A stretch of DNA of 64,000 nucleotides from Kingdonia uniflora (Eukaryota > Streptophyta > Magnoliopsida > Ranunculales > Circaeasteraceae): assembly GCA_014058105.1 (NCBI GenBank), contig JACGCM010002535.1, positions 3,906,001 to 3,970,000 of the forward strand, given 5' to 3'. Below are positions 34,696 to 46,061 of the stretch, in pieces. A program made the translations under genes and the position numbers. Numbering within the stretch: the first letter of the stretch is position 1; every line of letters starts with the position of its first letter. Under the pieces are notes generated by a model. That model ran no database searches. It saw only the letters and a program-made list of their open reading frames with translations, and was not told the DNA's origin.

Positions 34696-36479
34696 TTAGA
34701 AAAGAGTAAGAAATATTGGACTTGTATGCTTCATTAGTATAGAGCTACAAAATAAAGAAAATAGAGTGTTGAGACATACCAAAAACCTGTTATCGATTTA
34801 GGGGCAATGGTACTGAAATGGTGCATAAAAATTATCAAAGTATTGACAGATTAAAGTATAGAGAATGTGTACCCTAGAATTAGAAGTGCGTGTTATTGAT
34901 CATCCATCTAAGATTGTACTTCGACCTTAAGTTTAGAAGTAGTTTCACATAGTTGATGTAAAAAAGTAGATATCTCATTAGAAAAGAGGTATATATGATG
35001 AGTGAGTGTTCTTAATCAAACATGATATACTGTATCTGTAATGTACAAGTCAAATTGGAAATAGCTTGCTTGAGTGAAGATGAGATACGCCAATGTAACT
35101 AAGAATTTGTGGGGGATTTTGATAGGATGAGAGAGGCGAATGAAGACAGGGGAGTTCAACATGTAAAGGTACACTTTAAGTTTATAGAGGCCACCCAAAC
35201 TGCTGTCAACCTCACTCAGAAGATCGAGGAGAAGGATGCCGAAATTAATAAAGGGCAAAAAGAACTCGCAGATATGAAAAAACACGCAGCAAAGCTCAAA
35301 ATTTGGAATGATGCACTGACGGCAAAGGGTAGGGATGCTGACATGGCTCGATACCATATATAGGCATTACAAAAATCAGAGGATGGGTTAAGCAATTTTG
35401 TAGCTAGTCTAAAGTTCCAAATGATTGGCAAAGTAAACGATCAGGAGCAAACTCGAGCTGATCTAGTGAATACCAAAAACGAGTTGGAGCGATTGAAAAA
35501 GAAAATTGTTGAGAAAAATAGTGAGTTGAAGAAAGCTCGAGATGATCTATCTACCTCTGAAGTTACGGTTAAGCAGCTGTATACAGCTTTACCTACTAAA
35601 GATATGGAGCTTTAGACGGTACAACGAAAGTGTAATGAGTTTAATGAAAGGGTGGCACAATTGAAGACCGAATTAACATAGGCCAATTCACGTGCCAGAA
35701 ACACCGAGTTTAGGGAGTGCTCGAGGAAGAATTAAAGTGATGCCATGGTCTCCCTTGTTCAAGGGTATGTAGTTAACCTATCAGCTCAAATAAGGGTGCT
35801 GGAGGGAATTGTGGCTCAAACTCAAGGTAATTGTCGACAAGGAAATGAGCAGTTAAGGGAGTGCTTAAGTAAGTTGGATGCTTCTCTTTCCAGGGAATAA
35901 GAATAAGGGTTATAACGGGCTATCAGAGGAAAGGAGATTTTAATAAGGAAGAAAGACGATTTGTTACAAAAAACTCTGGCTGAGGAAGATTTAAACCGGG
36001 AGAATGAGGCACTTTGAGCATAGGTGGAAAAATACATCGCATTCACGGATCAAGTACATAGTAAAATGGAATGGAAAAAATAATGGTATAAGAAGTTGGA
36101 AAATGGCCTTGAGAGGGAGAGAGTGAATTTCTCTAAGGCGGTTATACCTGAGGCATCACATATAGAATATGTGATGGCATTGATCGCCTATTTTGTAGAG
36201 GAGGTAAAAAAACCTGAGATAGAGGGGAAAACTTTGTATGACTGTTTGTCATAAAGGGGATGTATTTGTAGAGCTGATATAGGTCAAGGAAATTACATGA
36301 ACTCCCTGGAAATAGAGTTTGGCCATCAACCTGCTGAATTGGTAGAACAAGGCAGGATTGCTGTGGCTGTTCGAGCTCTAGAATTTATGGCTGGTCTTGC
36401 TCCTGTAGTGGGGGATAGCGTAACTAACCTCCCTACAGTAGAAAAGAATCTATTATAGTTGTTGTATATGTAACCTGAA

Positions 36480-36860
36480 AAAAGTATCTGTCGCCGACAT
36501 ATTAAGAGAAGAAAGCTAGTTTTACCTTTGCTTTATCTTATGTCTGGTAGAGTTTCTTGATTAAAAACTAATATTACCTTTGTTTTAATCTCAAAAATTT
36601 AGTAGAGTCAGTCAAATCAAGTGTTATCCTTGTTTTAATTGGTATCATGTCTTAACCATATTGAGTGAGATGAAAGTTAGTTTTACCTTTGCTTTATCTT
36701 ATGTCTGGTAGAGCTCCTCGATGGAAAACTAGTATTACCTTAATTTTAATCTTAAAAATTTAGTAGAGTTAGTCAACTCAAGTATTATCCTTGTTTTAAC
36801 TGGTATAGAGGTCGATTGAAAGCTAGGATTACCTATACTTTAATCTATGTATTATCTATG
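36480..36860. repeat. Tandem repeats of element C
   Basis: Inverted counterpart of the array at 20280-20720. Units read GAAAGCTAGTTTTACCTTTG and CTTATGTCTGGTAGAGTTTC, alternating with ACTA(A/G)TATTACCTTTGTTTTAATC. Confidence 0.85.
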
Positions 36861-37013
36861 AATTAGAGAGATGTGTGGGAGAAATTTTTTTTAGAAGTTT
36901 TCATTGAATAAAAAATGATGTACATTAGATGGAGATGAAAATCTCACTTTTGGAATGAAAAGGCGAGAAATTGAAATGGAGTAGTGAGAGACTTAATGAT
37001 AGTACCGTTTCAG

Positions 37014-38149
37014 TCACCTAGTGTTCCAATGATTTGAGATGTAAACTCCCTCTTTTGTCATGAGGTAATATGATCCCAGGTCTGAGAGACCTATGATAAG
37101 GAATCGACCCTCCCAATTTTCTGCATGAGGTTCTTTTTTGTGTTGAGGGATTTCTTTGAGGACGAGATCATCAATTTGGAAGGTATCGCTTTTGACTCGT
37201 CTGTTGTGTGAACTTACCGGTATACGGTAATATCGACCTAGGTTAACGATGGCGCGTTCCCTGGTCAAATCGATCCAATTAAGGTTGCAGGCCAATTCGA
37301 ATTCATTTTCTTCATCAGTTAGCTCATGATTTTTGACTGGATGATAGTATTATGAGGAAATGGCGGCTTTGGTCCCATAGACAAGGAGGAATGGTGCGCA
37401 GCTAGTTGATTGACGTGGAGTGGTACGATATGCCCATAAGATATGAGGAAGTTCTCAAACCCAGTTTCCTTTTTTCTGTGAGTAAAACCTTTTCTTGAGT
37501 CCACCCATGATGGTTTTGTTGGTATTTTCGGCTTGGCAATTGCCTTGAGGGTAATAGGGGTTGGATGGTGAGTGTATGATGTCGTGTTGGTTGAGGAAAG
37601 TTACAACTTTTTCTCCAACAAATTATGGCCCATTATTGATACGACTTAGGTGGGGCCATCCAAATCGAGTAATGATGTGTTCCCAGATAAAAGAGATGAC
37701 CTCTTCTTCTTTGGTTTGACAGAGTAGAACTGCCTCTAGCAATTTTGTAAAATTATCTGTAGCTATAAGTAGGTATCGACGGTTACTTGAAAAATTTGGA
37801 AATTTGCTGGCAAGATTGAGTGCCCATCTTTTGAATGGCCAAAATACCTTACTTGCATGTAGTTCGAGTGCTGGGGCGCGTATCATTTTTCTATGTCATT
37901 AACATGTATTACATTTGCGTGAGTACTCTTCTGCTTGCTTGCGTATGCCCGGCTAGAATACTCCTTGTGTAATGGCTCTGTTTATGAGTGATCGACCTAC
38001 GGCATAGGAGCCACAAGTCCCTTCATGTAAATCACGGAGCATCTCGTCCGCTTTCTTTCTGGAGAGGTACTTGGGAAAAGGCCTTATGACTAAATAGCGG
38101 TATAAGGAACCATTTTGATTTGTGTTGCGCTTTGAGTTGTCGATCAGCT
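37014..38149 (-). pseudogene. pol: Integrase of element C
   Basis: On the minus strand a worn zinc-binding region (about 38070-37900) is followed by the core: FKRWALNLASKFPNF, then EEEVISFIWEHIITRFGWPH, then RINNGP. The first Asp of the core reads Asn and the second reads Asn as well, and the next codon is a stop, so two of the three catalytic acids are lost. The C-terminal stretch 37295-37014 is open (NLNWIDLTRERAIVNLGRYY) and ends in NHWNTR. Confidence 0.8.
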
Positions 38150-38730
38150 GTCGGCGCTCTTTTGGATCCCTTGGAAGTGGTCCATTGCATTTCTTATCGA
38201 TACCTAGATAGTCTTGGAAGGGCTTTCGCCAATAGTCGTCCTCCCCTTAATAGCCCCTAGTGTTAATTGTGCATACAGAAATACGATCAATATTGGGGGT
38301 TAAAATTACTTCGATCTGGAGATATAGAGCTTATGTTCCAAAGACCCCAACTAGATATTCAAAGGAATCAGCATATCAATTTTCACCTCGAGAAAGATAA
38401 TCGAGAGTTGCTTGCACGAACTTGCTCATCATATCTACAATGAGAGCTGCGTATTCGATCATCTTACCATTCTTCTTGTATTGCTCAGAGTAATGGTAGA
38501 CGATGAGTAGTAAATCTGTGTAAACTGAGAGTTATGGAACACCAAGCTCAAGTGCGAGGTCAAGTCCATGAATGAGAGATTCGTATTCGGTGACATTGTT
38601 GGAGGCTTCAAAATCTAAGCTGATTGAATTCTTAATTGTCGTTGGAAGGGCTAATTAGTATGATTCTAATTCCTTACCCTGGAGGTTCTACTAAACCATC
38701 TGTGAGAAGTCTCTACCCATTCTTTGAAAT
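38150..38730 (-). pseudogene. pol: Second RNase H of element C
   Basis: On the minus strand it starts near TDGLVEPPG at about 38690. The rest is readable only in alternating frames, by comparison with element A, ending in the KSKWFLIPLFSHKAF linker near 38100. Stops are frequent. Confidence 0.6.
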
Positions 38731-39098
38731 TTATTCATCTCGCTCGTCAAATGCTTTGGGGGGTGGATCTTCTGTAATTTCCTCTGCAAGGTCAGGATCG
38801 TGCTCTTCCAACTCGGGATCTTTCGCTAAAATATCTGCAAGAAAATTGGTAACGGCCTGACCCTTTTCGGAATAACGTTGTTCAAACTTGATATCATCTT
38901 CTCCCAAACTGATTAACAATTATTGTACTCTCCTTGATTTTTCTTTTTTCTATTGAACCTCCTGAGGTGGGTAGTTTATCATGACTTTGACTGAATAAGC
39001 TTGGAAGTAGTGCTCGAGTTTCTATGAACTGTAAACAAAAGTTAGAAGAAGGCCCTCGATTTTAGAATACCATGTTTCTATTGGAATGCGAAGAGGGT
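38731..39098 (-). pseudogene. pol: RNase H of element C, truncated
   Basis: The open stretch 38919-38731 gives SLGEDDIKFEQRYSEKGQA and NFLADILAKDPELEE, equivalent to 16690-16882 of element A. Upstream, the homologous frame can be followed to about 39095, at the TPAEMRYSK-equivalent position, where it stops abruptly at the C-D junction. Confidence 0.7.
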
Positions 39099-39104
39099 GG
39101 CAGG

Positions 39105-40915
39105 GCCAGTCTCGGCTCTGGAAAAGGTGAGACTGGATCGATTTATGGCAAAACATGAGTTGTCGAGGGTGGAAATTATACTGGTGCCAGAAGGGGTCGA
39201 GTTCACATTCAAGGATACCCCTCGGGAAGGTATCATGACGTTCAGAGGCTAGATTCGGCTAGTGATACAACTTCCCATTCGAAAGCTAGTAAAGCAGGAA
39301 TTGAACTACTTGGGTGTTGCCCCATGCTAGATGAATGGCAATTTTTATGAGATGATGAGGGTTGTCAAGGGGATGAATGTAGAATTAAAACGTGAAAAGA
39401 GTGGTTTGATCGAGGGGTTTGATATTTTATCGCTCTACTCGAGGAAAACAAATAAGAGGGCGGATACGTACCACATTCAATGTCATGCTGTAAACCATAG
39501 TTATTTGTTCTGTGTTCGACGGGGTGAGGGTGGGATAAGGATTTGGTTATGGTAGGAGGTAATTATGAGAATGTAGAGGGGGAGGAGGTGTATAAGCTAA
39601 AGCATAAGCTGTATAATCCAAGTATATCGATGGTCGAAGACTATTTTTTAAGCGGTTGGAAAAGGTTATTAAACTTGTCTTTTGTTGTTTTGCTGATCCC
39701 AGCACCAGTCCATTGATGAATCTGAAGTGGTATATTGACGAACTGATCGACCATGATGAAGAGTGGGTAAATTGGGTATTTGAGAAGTTGGGTATTATGA
39801 GGAAGAGGCGAAAGAAGATAGATACATTGCTGCGAAATGTACCTATCGTTGTTGTTCAGGCAAAGATAAGGAGAATAGGAAGTGTTTTGACAAGGGTGGG
39901 GATGATAGAGAAGGGAAGCTTGAGTCTAAAGTTAAGCTATGTGCCGAGGCAGAGGCGAAGGGGGTCGGGGACCGTACAACCAAGTGTGCCCGAGGATGCT
40001 CCCGATGTATCGCGGAAAGCTAGCAAGGGTAAGGGCACGGTTATTCCTGAAACTTTAATTGTTCAGCAGGCATAGAATACTCCGCGTAAAAGGCCTCAAG
40101 AGCAGGTGGCTGGTGATCTGAATGATGCAGTCGAAGTGAGGCAACAGGAGGCTGAACTGGAATAGTAGGCTCGAGCAACGCCCAGATGAAACAGGGAGAC
40201 AAATAAATAAGGCTATGGATCAGGTAAGTGTTTCTGAAATTGTAAAGTTACACTTATCCTTCAGGAACTGCAGATTAGTCGAGTATTCGTACAGGTGAAC
40301 GCCTGGGCTATAGCTTTTATCAAATCCAAGAAGGTTATAACTAAACAGCTGAAGCAGTCGATTGACAGTCTGGAGCTCGCTCGAGGGACCTCAATGTCGC
40401 TAGAGACTGAGGTAGGTGTGTTAAGACAAGAAAAATTGTTGATTAGAGCCAAGTCTACGAGGGAGGTCGAAGCTGCGATTGCCAACAGTGATCAAATACA
40501 AAAAGTACTGGAGGCAAAGTTAGCGGAGAAAGATGAGGAGCTAAAAGATAACATAGCAAGTTTCCGGGTGTAATATGATAAGGAGTGTGAAGCGGCTACG
40601 GTTCTGAAGAATTTTATAGATGATTTGGGGTATAATCCTGAGACCTTCTAGCGCTTTCCTTTGACCAAAGAGTCTGTTGTCAAGGATGTGGCGCAGGCAG
40701 TGGGGATGGAAGTGGATCCTGCTGGTGGAGGTATTGGAGATGGTGTGGTGGCTCCTGTGGTTGAAGGGGATTATATCGGTACTAGTATAACTATAGGAGA
40801 TGTTGTGGTCGATGGTGGTACAGATGCGGCAAAACTGGACCCTATTGTCGAGGGTAGTAGAAATATTGTAATGGAAGAACCGGTAGAAGGAGTTAGTTCG
40901 GCCACTCCTGTATAG
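39105..40915 (+). pseudogene. Antisense extra gene of element D, 5' truncated
   Basis: Starts inside the Transposase_28-like domain: RLDRFMAKHEL, then TPREGIMTFRG, a stop, QLPIRKLVKQ and NGNFYEMMRVV, through 39558. An exon follows (39656-40075: LKWYIDELIDHDEEWVNW, a basic stretch, then low complexity), an intron at 40224-40294, a coiled coil (40295-40573) and an acidic, Val/Gly-rich tail (FIDDLGYNPETF, then to 40915). It parallels element B segment by segment. Upstream exons and promoter were lost at the junction. Confidence 0.7.
40224..40294 (+). other. Conserved 3' intron of the antisense gene in D
   Basis: GATCAG/GTAAGTG opens it and TATTCGTACAG/GTGAACGCC closes it. It lies at the same codon position as the intron 6669-6748 of element B. 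Confidence 0.65.
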
Positions 40916-41154
40916 AAGTTATGTCGTTGTCGTATGCTTTATATAACCAATTCTTTCTCCTTAACTTGTTGTGATGTTAAATTGGAATGATGTAGCATTT
41001 GATCTGAGTGTACTGGATCGGCAGTACTCGAACAATATGTAATGTATGTAAACTTGAGTTGCTTGTATGTATGTAGTTGACTCGAATTGCTTGTGTGCAT
41101 TTGTATGCTTGTATCTGTGTGTGCGATTAGAAATATAGAATGTGCTACTCTGAT

Positions 41155-41890
41155 TGCTTCGATCTGGAACCTTTAAAGAGCTTCGAGGTAGCCCCAGAGT
41201 ATCAGTCAAGTCTAAGGGTAGACATGATACTTAGGTTTGACCAAGAAATTCACTGGACTTTGAAGGCATGAGCCTAAATGAACAATTATATGGTCAACCC
41301 TAATGCATCCCCGAGGGTCCGGTTTGTCGACCCTTCATTCCCTTTGGATCTGCTCGAATTGGAACCTTGAAAAACATTGAGGTCACCCCCAAGTATCAAT
41401 CGATTTGAAGGGTTGACATGATACTTAGGTTTGCCCAAGAAATTCACTAGACTTCAAAGGTCACCCCGGGGTCTATCCGCGGGATTAAGCCTAAATGAAG
41501 CATAATGTGGTCGTCTCCAATGCATTCCCGAGTGTTCGGTCTTTCGGCCATTCATGCCACTCAGGTTTGCTCAAATTGGAAACTTGAAAACTTCTAGGTT
41601 TCCTCCAAGTATCAGTCTGGTCGAAGGGTTGAGATGATACTTAACTTTGCCCAAGAAATTTACTGGACTTCGAAGGTCTCCCCGGGTCTATCCGCGGGAT
41701 TTATCCTAAACGAAGCATGATGTGGTCGCCCCCAATACATTCCTGAGTGTCTGATCTTTTGGCCATTCATGGCACTCGGGTTTGTTCGAATTGGAAGCTT
41801 GAAAAACTTTGAAGTCGCCCCCAAGTATCAGTCGGGTTGAAGGATTGAAATAATACTTAGGTTTGTCCTAGAAGTTCATTTTGAGATAGA
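41155..41890. repeat. Tandem repeat block of element D
   Basis: About three and a half copies of a unit near 210-215 bp. Each has CCCCAAGTATCAGTC, then TGATACTTAGGTTTG, CCAAGAAATTCACTGGACTT and a GTGGTCG...CATTCC(C/T)GAGTGT stretch. It is the same unit as in element B. Confidence 0.85.
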
Positions 41891-41926
41891 ACATGAAGCT
41901 CAGAGGATAAAAAATATGTTCATTGA

Positions 41927-43179
41927 TTATACTATATTTAAATCAGTTAAACAAGGTGGTGGTCGCAGCCTGTTGTATGTGGCTAACTGCATTCTGTTCT
42001 AAGGGTTCGGTAGAGGCTTCTCATCTTTTGTCATTATATAGTAGGATCCTTTGTCAGTTTTGTCATTCAGGATATAAGGTCCTTCCTAGGATTCGGCTAG
42101 CTTACCAGCATTGTGAGGCTTTGAAGAAGGTATGACTCGTCGAAGTATCAAATCTCTGATATTAAACTCCGTGGTCGAACACTCTTGTTGTATGACTTCA
42201 GAAGAGAGAGGTGGTAACGGTTGAGGTTAGAAATGGTTTGGTCTCTGGCTTCGTTGATCCATAACATGTTGCATCCAAGTTTAAACTCATTATCTTCATC
42301 GGGGAGGTCGGGATCGCATGTTGGTACTTCGAATTGGGTTGATAGCACAGTTTCGGTATCATAAGCCAGGAGGAAGGGAGTGCAGCCCGTCACCTTTCTT
42401 GGTGTGGTACGGTAGGCCCAAAGTACATGTTATAGTTCTTGAACCCATCGGCATTTCTTTTCGTCGACGCACTTCTTAAGACCATCAACTATAGTTTTAT
42501 TGATTGCTTCAACCTGGCGATTCCTTTCCGGGTAATAAGGTGTAGAAGGGGAGAGGATGATGTTGAACTTTTTAAGGTAATTACAGACTTTGTTCCTAAC
42601 AAACTGTGGACTGTTGTCGCATCGAATCATGTGGGGGTAGCCAAAACGTGTTATGATATTTTCCCATAAGAACTTGATAACCTCTTCTTCTCTGGTTCAA
42701 CATAGAGGCACGACTTTGACCTATTTTCTAAAGTAATCAGTGGTTACTAGAAGGAAGTTTCGTCTGCCAGAAGATTTGGGAAAGGGGCCAACCAGATCGA
42801 TGGCCCCCCTTTTGAATGGCCAAACTACCTATATGCAATGGAGGTCATGTAAAGGGTCTCGAATATTATGGGCGTGACATTGGTATTTGTCACAGTGTTT
42901 TGCATACTCATCAGCTTGTTTCTTCATATTGGGCCATAATAACCTTTGTGTTACAGCTCGAAGGGACATGGATTGACCAGCAGTGTAAGCACCACTGGTA
43001 CCTTCGTGGAGTTTGGTAAGTATGGTAGTGGCTTCATTTTGGGAGATGCATTGGAGGTGTATGCCGTTCGCGGATTTGTGGTATAGTCCGCCTTTGAGAA
43101 TGGTGTATCTGCGGCAGTTTTCCAATAACGAGCATTTGGCTTTGGGGTCTTCTGGGAAAATAGAACTATTAAAATAAAC
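41927..43179 (-). pseudogene. pol: Integrase of element D
   Basis: On the minus strand the zinc-binding region lies in 43050-42880: LHEGTSGAYTAGQS, LLWPNMKKQADEYAKHCDKY; one His reads Tyr and one Cys is replaced. The core gives IDLVGPF, then IRCDNSPQFVRNKV near 42620 and RQVEAINKTIVDG near 42500, so D, D and E are present. The C-terminal part (42393-42148) contains GCTPFLLAYDTETVL and NMLWINEARDQTISNL and ends RLRPPPCLTD. Frame breaks and stops between the pieces make it inactive. Confidence 0.8.
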
Positions 43180-43788
43180 AAGAAAGGGTATTCGCCAGTA
43201 ATCTGGATCGAGACTTCTGCCCCCAGTATTGATGGCATTAACTTCCATCTGGTCGATACTTGGGCGTTTGAGTACTTCGATATAGAGTGTTCGAGATTCG
43301 GGCTGACCTAACATGGCTGCTATGCAGGTGAGGGCATCGGCATGTCTATTTTTGTCTTGAGGGTAATGAGTAATGGAAGATCCTTTGGGGAAACGATCCA
43401 TGCGCTGGCAGACAAGGACGGCATACTCAGCCATACGATTGTTTGCCTGATTTACACTAGTGTACTATCTCTAAATAAGTTGGGAATCGGTAAATGCTGT
43501 AAGTTTGGGAACACCAAGTTCGAGGGAAAGATCGACGCCATGTATCAAGGCTTCATACTCAGCCTCGTTATTAGAACATTCGAAGTTTAACTTGACAGCC
43601 TTTTCAATTCTATCATTGGAGGGGGTAGCTAGAATAATACCGATCCCTGAACCGTTAGGTCCAGCGAATCTATCTGTATAAAGGCACCAACCAGTGTTAG
43701 GGTTCCAAGTCGTTATGTTCGGGATGGTCTTCTGGTAGGTCATCTTCATGTTCATCCTAGCCGATGTTTTCAACTGGGAAGTTGGCAA
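43180..43788 (-). pseudogene. pol: Second, archaeal-type RNase H of element D
   Basis: On the minus strand TGWCLYTDRFAGPNGSGIGI leads to CSNNEAEYEALIHGVDLSLE and LTAFTDSQLI, then a stop. The next stretch (43434 down) contains HYPQDKNRHADALTCIA and KRPSIDQMEVNAINTGG. Ser or Gly after Asp is Arg here, as in element B. Confidence 0.75.
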
Positions 43789-44260
43789 GGAAATCAGCGA
43801 CTCTTGGTCTTTTGAGATATCTATTTCTTAAAAGTGATGTCTTGTTCACCAAGATAAGCGAATAATTGCTGTACCCGTCTAGATTTATCTTTCTTACTGA
43901 GGATCTCTTGAAGAGAGTAGCTGGCGATGACACATATAGGGTGAGCTTGAAAGTATGGTTTGAGCTTTCAAGCAGTGTAAACGTGTGTAAGGAGCAATTG
44001 CTCGAGTTTATTATATTGAGTATCGGCAGATGTCAGAGTTTTGTTGATAAAGTACACAGGTTTCTCGATGCTGGATTCAAATCGAATATGGACTAAGCAA
44101 ATAGAAGTGTCGGTAACTGCAAGGTATAAAGAAAACATTTTATCTTTGATGGGGATGTTGATGATGGGTGGTCGACCAAGGTATGTTTTGAGCTTGAGGA
44201 AGGCATGTTCGCAATCAGGTGTCCAATTTATTTTGGGGTTATTTTTCTTTTTGGCCTTAT
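43789..44260 (-). pseudogene. pol: RNase H (RT-associated) of element D
   Basis: The stretch 44390-43968 on the minus strand is open. It spans NWTPDCEHAFLKLKTYLG, LYLAVTDTSICLVHI and PVYFINKTLTSADTQYNKLE. The next part, to about 43790, reads in another frame. Confidence 0.8.
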
Positions 44261-45302
44261 GGACGCCTTGGTCGCGAAAGAAGGAGAAAAGCCAAGCACA
44301 ACGATAAGGGAATTTAGATATAAAACAGTTGTGGACTGCTATCTTTCCAACAACCTTTTGGACATCTTTTTTGGTTCGAGGGGAAGGCAAATCGATGAGG
44401 GAGCGGATATGAGTAGGATCGATCTCGATACCTCATTATCTAATGAGGTGGCCTAAGAATTTGCCGGATGAAATACCAAACTGACATTTATCTGGGTTAA
44501 GTTTCATGTTATAAGAGCGAAGTATGGCAAATACTTCTGTGAGGTCCTGGATATGTGTCTTGTTTGGGAGGCCTTTGCATAATATGTCATCGATGTAATC
44601 TTCGACGGACTTGTCAAGCAAAGATTTAAACATGGTGGTAACAAGACGTTGGTAAATGGCACCCGTATTTTTAAGGCTGAAGGATATGACGTTAAAGCAA
44701 TAATGACCTTATATAGTAATAAACGAAGTTTTAAGTTGGTCTTCCGGGAGGAGGGGTACCTGATTGTAACCTGAAGCCGCATCTAATATTGATAGTCATT
44801 CATGACCGGCTGTGGCACCCAGGAGTGCTAAAATGATTGGGAGAGGAAAATTGTCCTTCGATGTATGTTTGTTGAGGTCTGTGAAGTCGACGTAGATTCG
44901 AATTTTGTCGTTCTTCTTAGAGACAACAACAATATTGGAGATCCAGTCAACGTACTTGACTTCTTTGATAAAACCTGCAGCTAAGAGTATTTCAACTTCG
45001 AGGTTCATTACTTCTCGAATAATTGGTGCCAAAGTGTGGTTCTTTTGCTTTACGGTGGAAGAGTGAAGGATGAGGTCAAGACGGTTGCAGGCCAGAGTTG
45101 GGTCGACACTGAGCATCTCATGGAAAGTCCAGGCGAAGATATCTTTATTTGCACGAAAAAAGGTAGTGAGCTCGAGGCATTCAACCTCATCCAAAAAACT
45201 ACCGATGAATGTACCTCGACCAGGGCCGTCAAGTTCGATGTATAAAGTTGGTTCAACATATGTGGTAGAAGGGTTCAGAGGTTTGGGGAGTGCAAGAAGC
45301 AT
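44261..45302 (-). pseudogene. pol: Reverse transcriptase of element D
   Basis: The minus-strand open stretch 45302-44796 (168 codons) covers IELDGPGRGTFIGSF, NKDIFAWTFHEM and GFIKEVKYVDWISNIVVV, then IYVDFTDLNKHTSKD. After a frame break the palm continues at 44782-44436: NTGAIYQRL, then the catalytic DYIDDIL near 44595, then YNMKLNPDKCQFGI. The usual Val before YIDD is Asp. It is the best-preserved RT of the B/D subfamily. Confidence 0.85.
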
Positions 45303-45429
45303 TGATTGCTATGGTTTAACGAGTTTTCTGGTAAGATTGATCTTAGGGTGCTCGCATGAGCGATCAAGGCTTTGAGAGCCTTTCATGTTCCACGTACCAC
45401 AAGGGGTAGTGAAACGAAGTGTTTGGTGG

Positions 45430-46061
45430 TAAGTCGAAGGTATGAGTTTCATGGCATGCAGCCAATCGCGCCCTAAAATACCCAGGTATTCATATTTTTT
45501 GTCGATGATGAGAAAATTGGCTTGGTGGGTGACCGAACCGGTGGTGACAGGGGGGCTAATGCTAGCAACGACAACTTTGGTGGCCTAATTAAAGCCCTTG
45601 AGCTCGACGTTGGCTGGTGTGATGAGGTCTATTTTTTGCATGGCTCGAACGGTTTGGAGGAACAGTACATTTGCTGCACTACCCGTATCAATAAGCATGG
45701 TATGGAGGACAAGGTGTTCTACCATAATCATAATGACCAAGCAGTCGGGGTGGGAGAAGCGAACATGAGAAGTATCGTAATCGATGAAGGATATACCTTC
45801 AGGTCGAGGGCATTGTTTAGATTTTGGTAGAAGAATGGGTAGCTTTTCTTGATAGATAAGCTTACAACACTTTTCGACTAATTTTCGCTTGCTTCGAGTA
45901 TGACCACTATCGATGTTGTTGACTTCGATAAGGTAGAGTTGGAAAATGTGTACCTCGGCTAGGTTTGTACTTGGGGCAGGTTGGGGCTTGAGATACGACT
46001 CTTCAAGATTGCTGGGGAGGTCGGCAACATATCGATATAGACAGCCAGCTTTAAGAATCAT
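45430..46061 (-). pseudogene. pol: Protease and upstream linker of element D
   Basis: The open stretch 46061-45585 (158 codons, minus) holds a linker, then SFIDYDTSHVRFSHPDCLVI and the active site MLIDTGSAANVLF (about residues 122-134). It ends at TPANVELKGFN. The C-terminal half with the Gly-Arg-Asp-Trp motif continues in another frame to about 45430. Confidence 0.8.

Larger units (their letters stand above)
30600..36458 (+). pseudogene. Antisense extra gene of element C
   Basis: The best copy of the A/C version. A worn TATA-like site (GGTAATATAGTA, near 30540) precedes ATG 30600 (MLKLKYFGEQSLEM). Readable parts are 31810-32165 (FYEELFREVM, EIELEDVRIA); a basic segment 32443-32817; the Transposase_28-like domain at 32904-33305 (SQLEYELSLPLSNLAKGI, CPVQLNGNMWEV, YFDLYSVGR); an intron; a Lys-rich exon 33469-33884; a second intron; a coiled-coil exon 34050-34504; a small exon at 34594-34695; and a long coiled-coil stretch 35047-36458. 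Stops at several places break it. The protein would be a cytosolic or nuclear coiled-coil protein of unknown role. Confidence 0.75.
29655..39098 (-). mobile_element. Element C: truncated Tat-type element, subfamily of A
   Basis: Minus-strand element with its 3' LTR at 29655-30277, polypurine tract, antisense gene (30600-36458), tandem repeats, integrase, second RNase H and RNase H. Homology with element A ends inside RNase H near 39095. RT, protease, gag and the 5' LTR are missing, and sequence of element D follows at once. It is a mirror image of the right half of element A across the 28.1-29.65 kb spacer. Confidence 0.85.

Noticed and set aside
45022..45375. Plus-strand open frames with Cys- and Ser-rich products
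   Set aside because: They are shadows of the minus-strand RT frame of element D.
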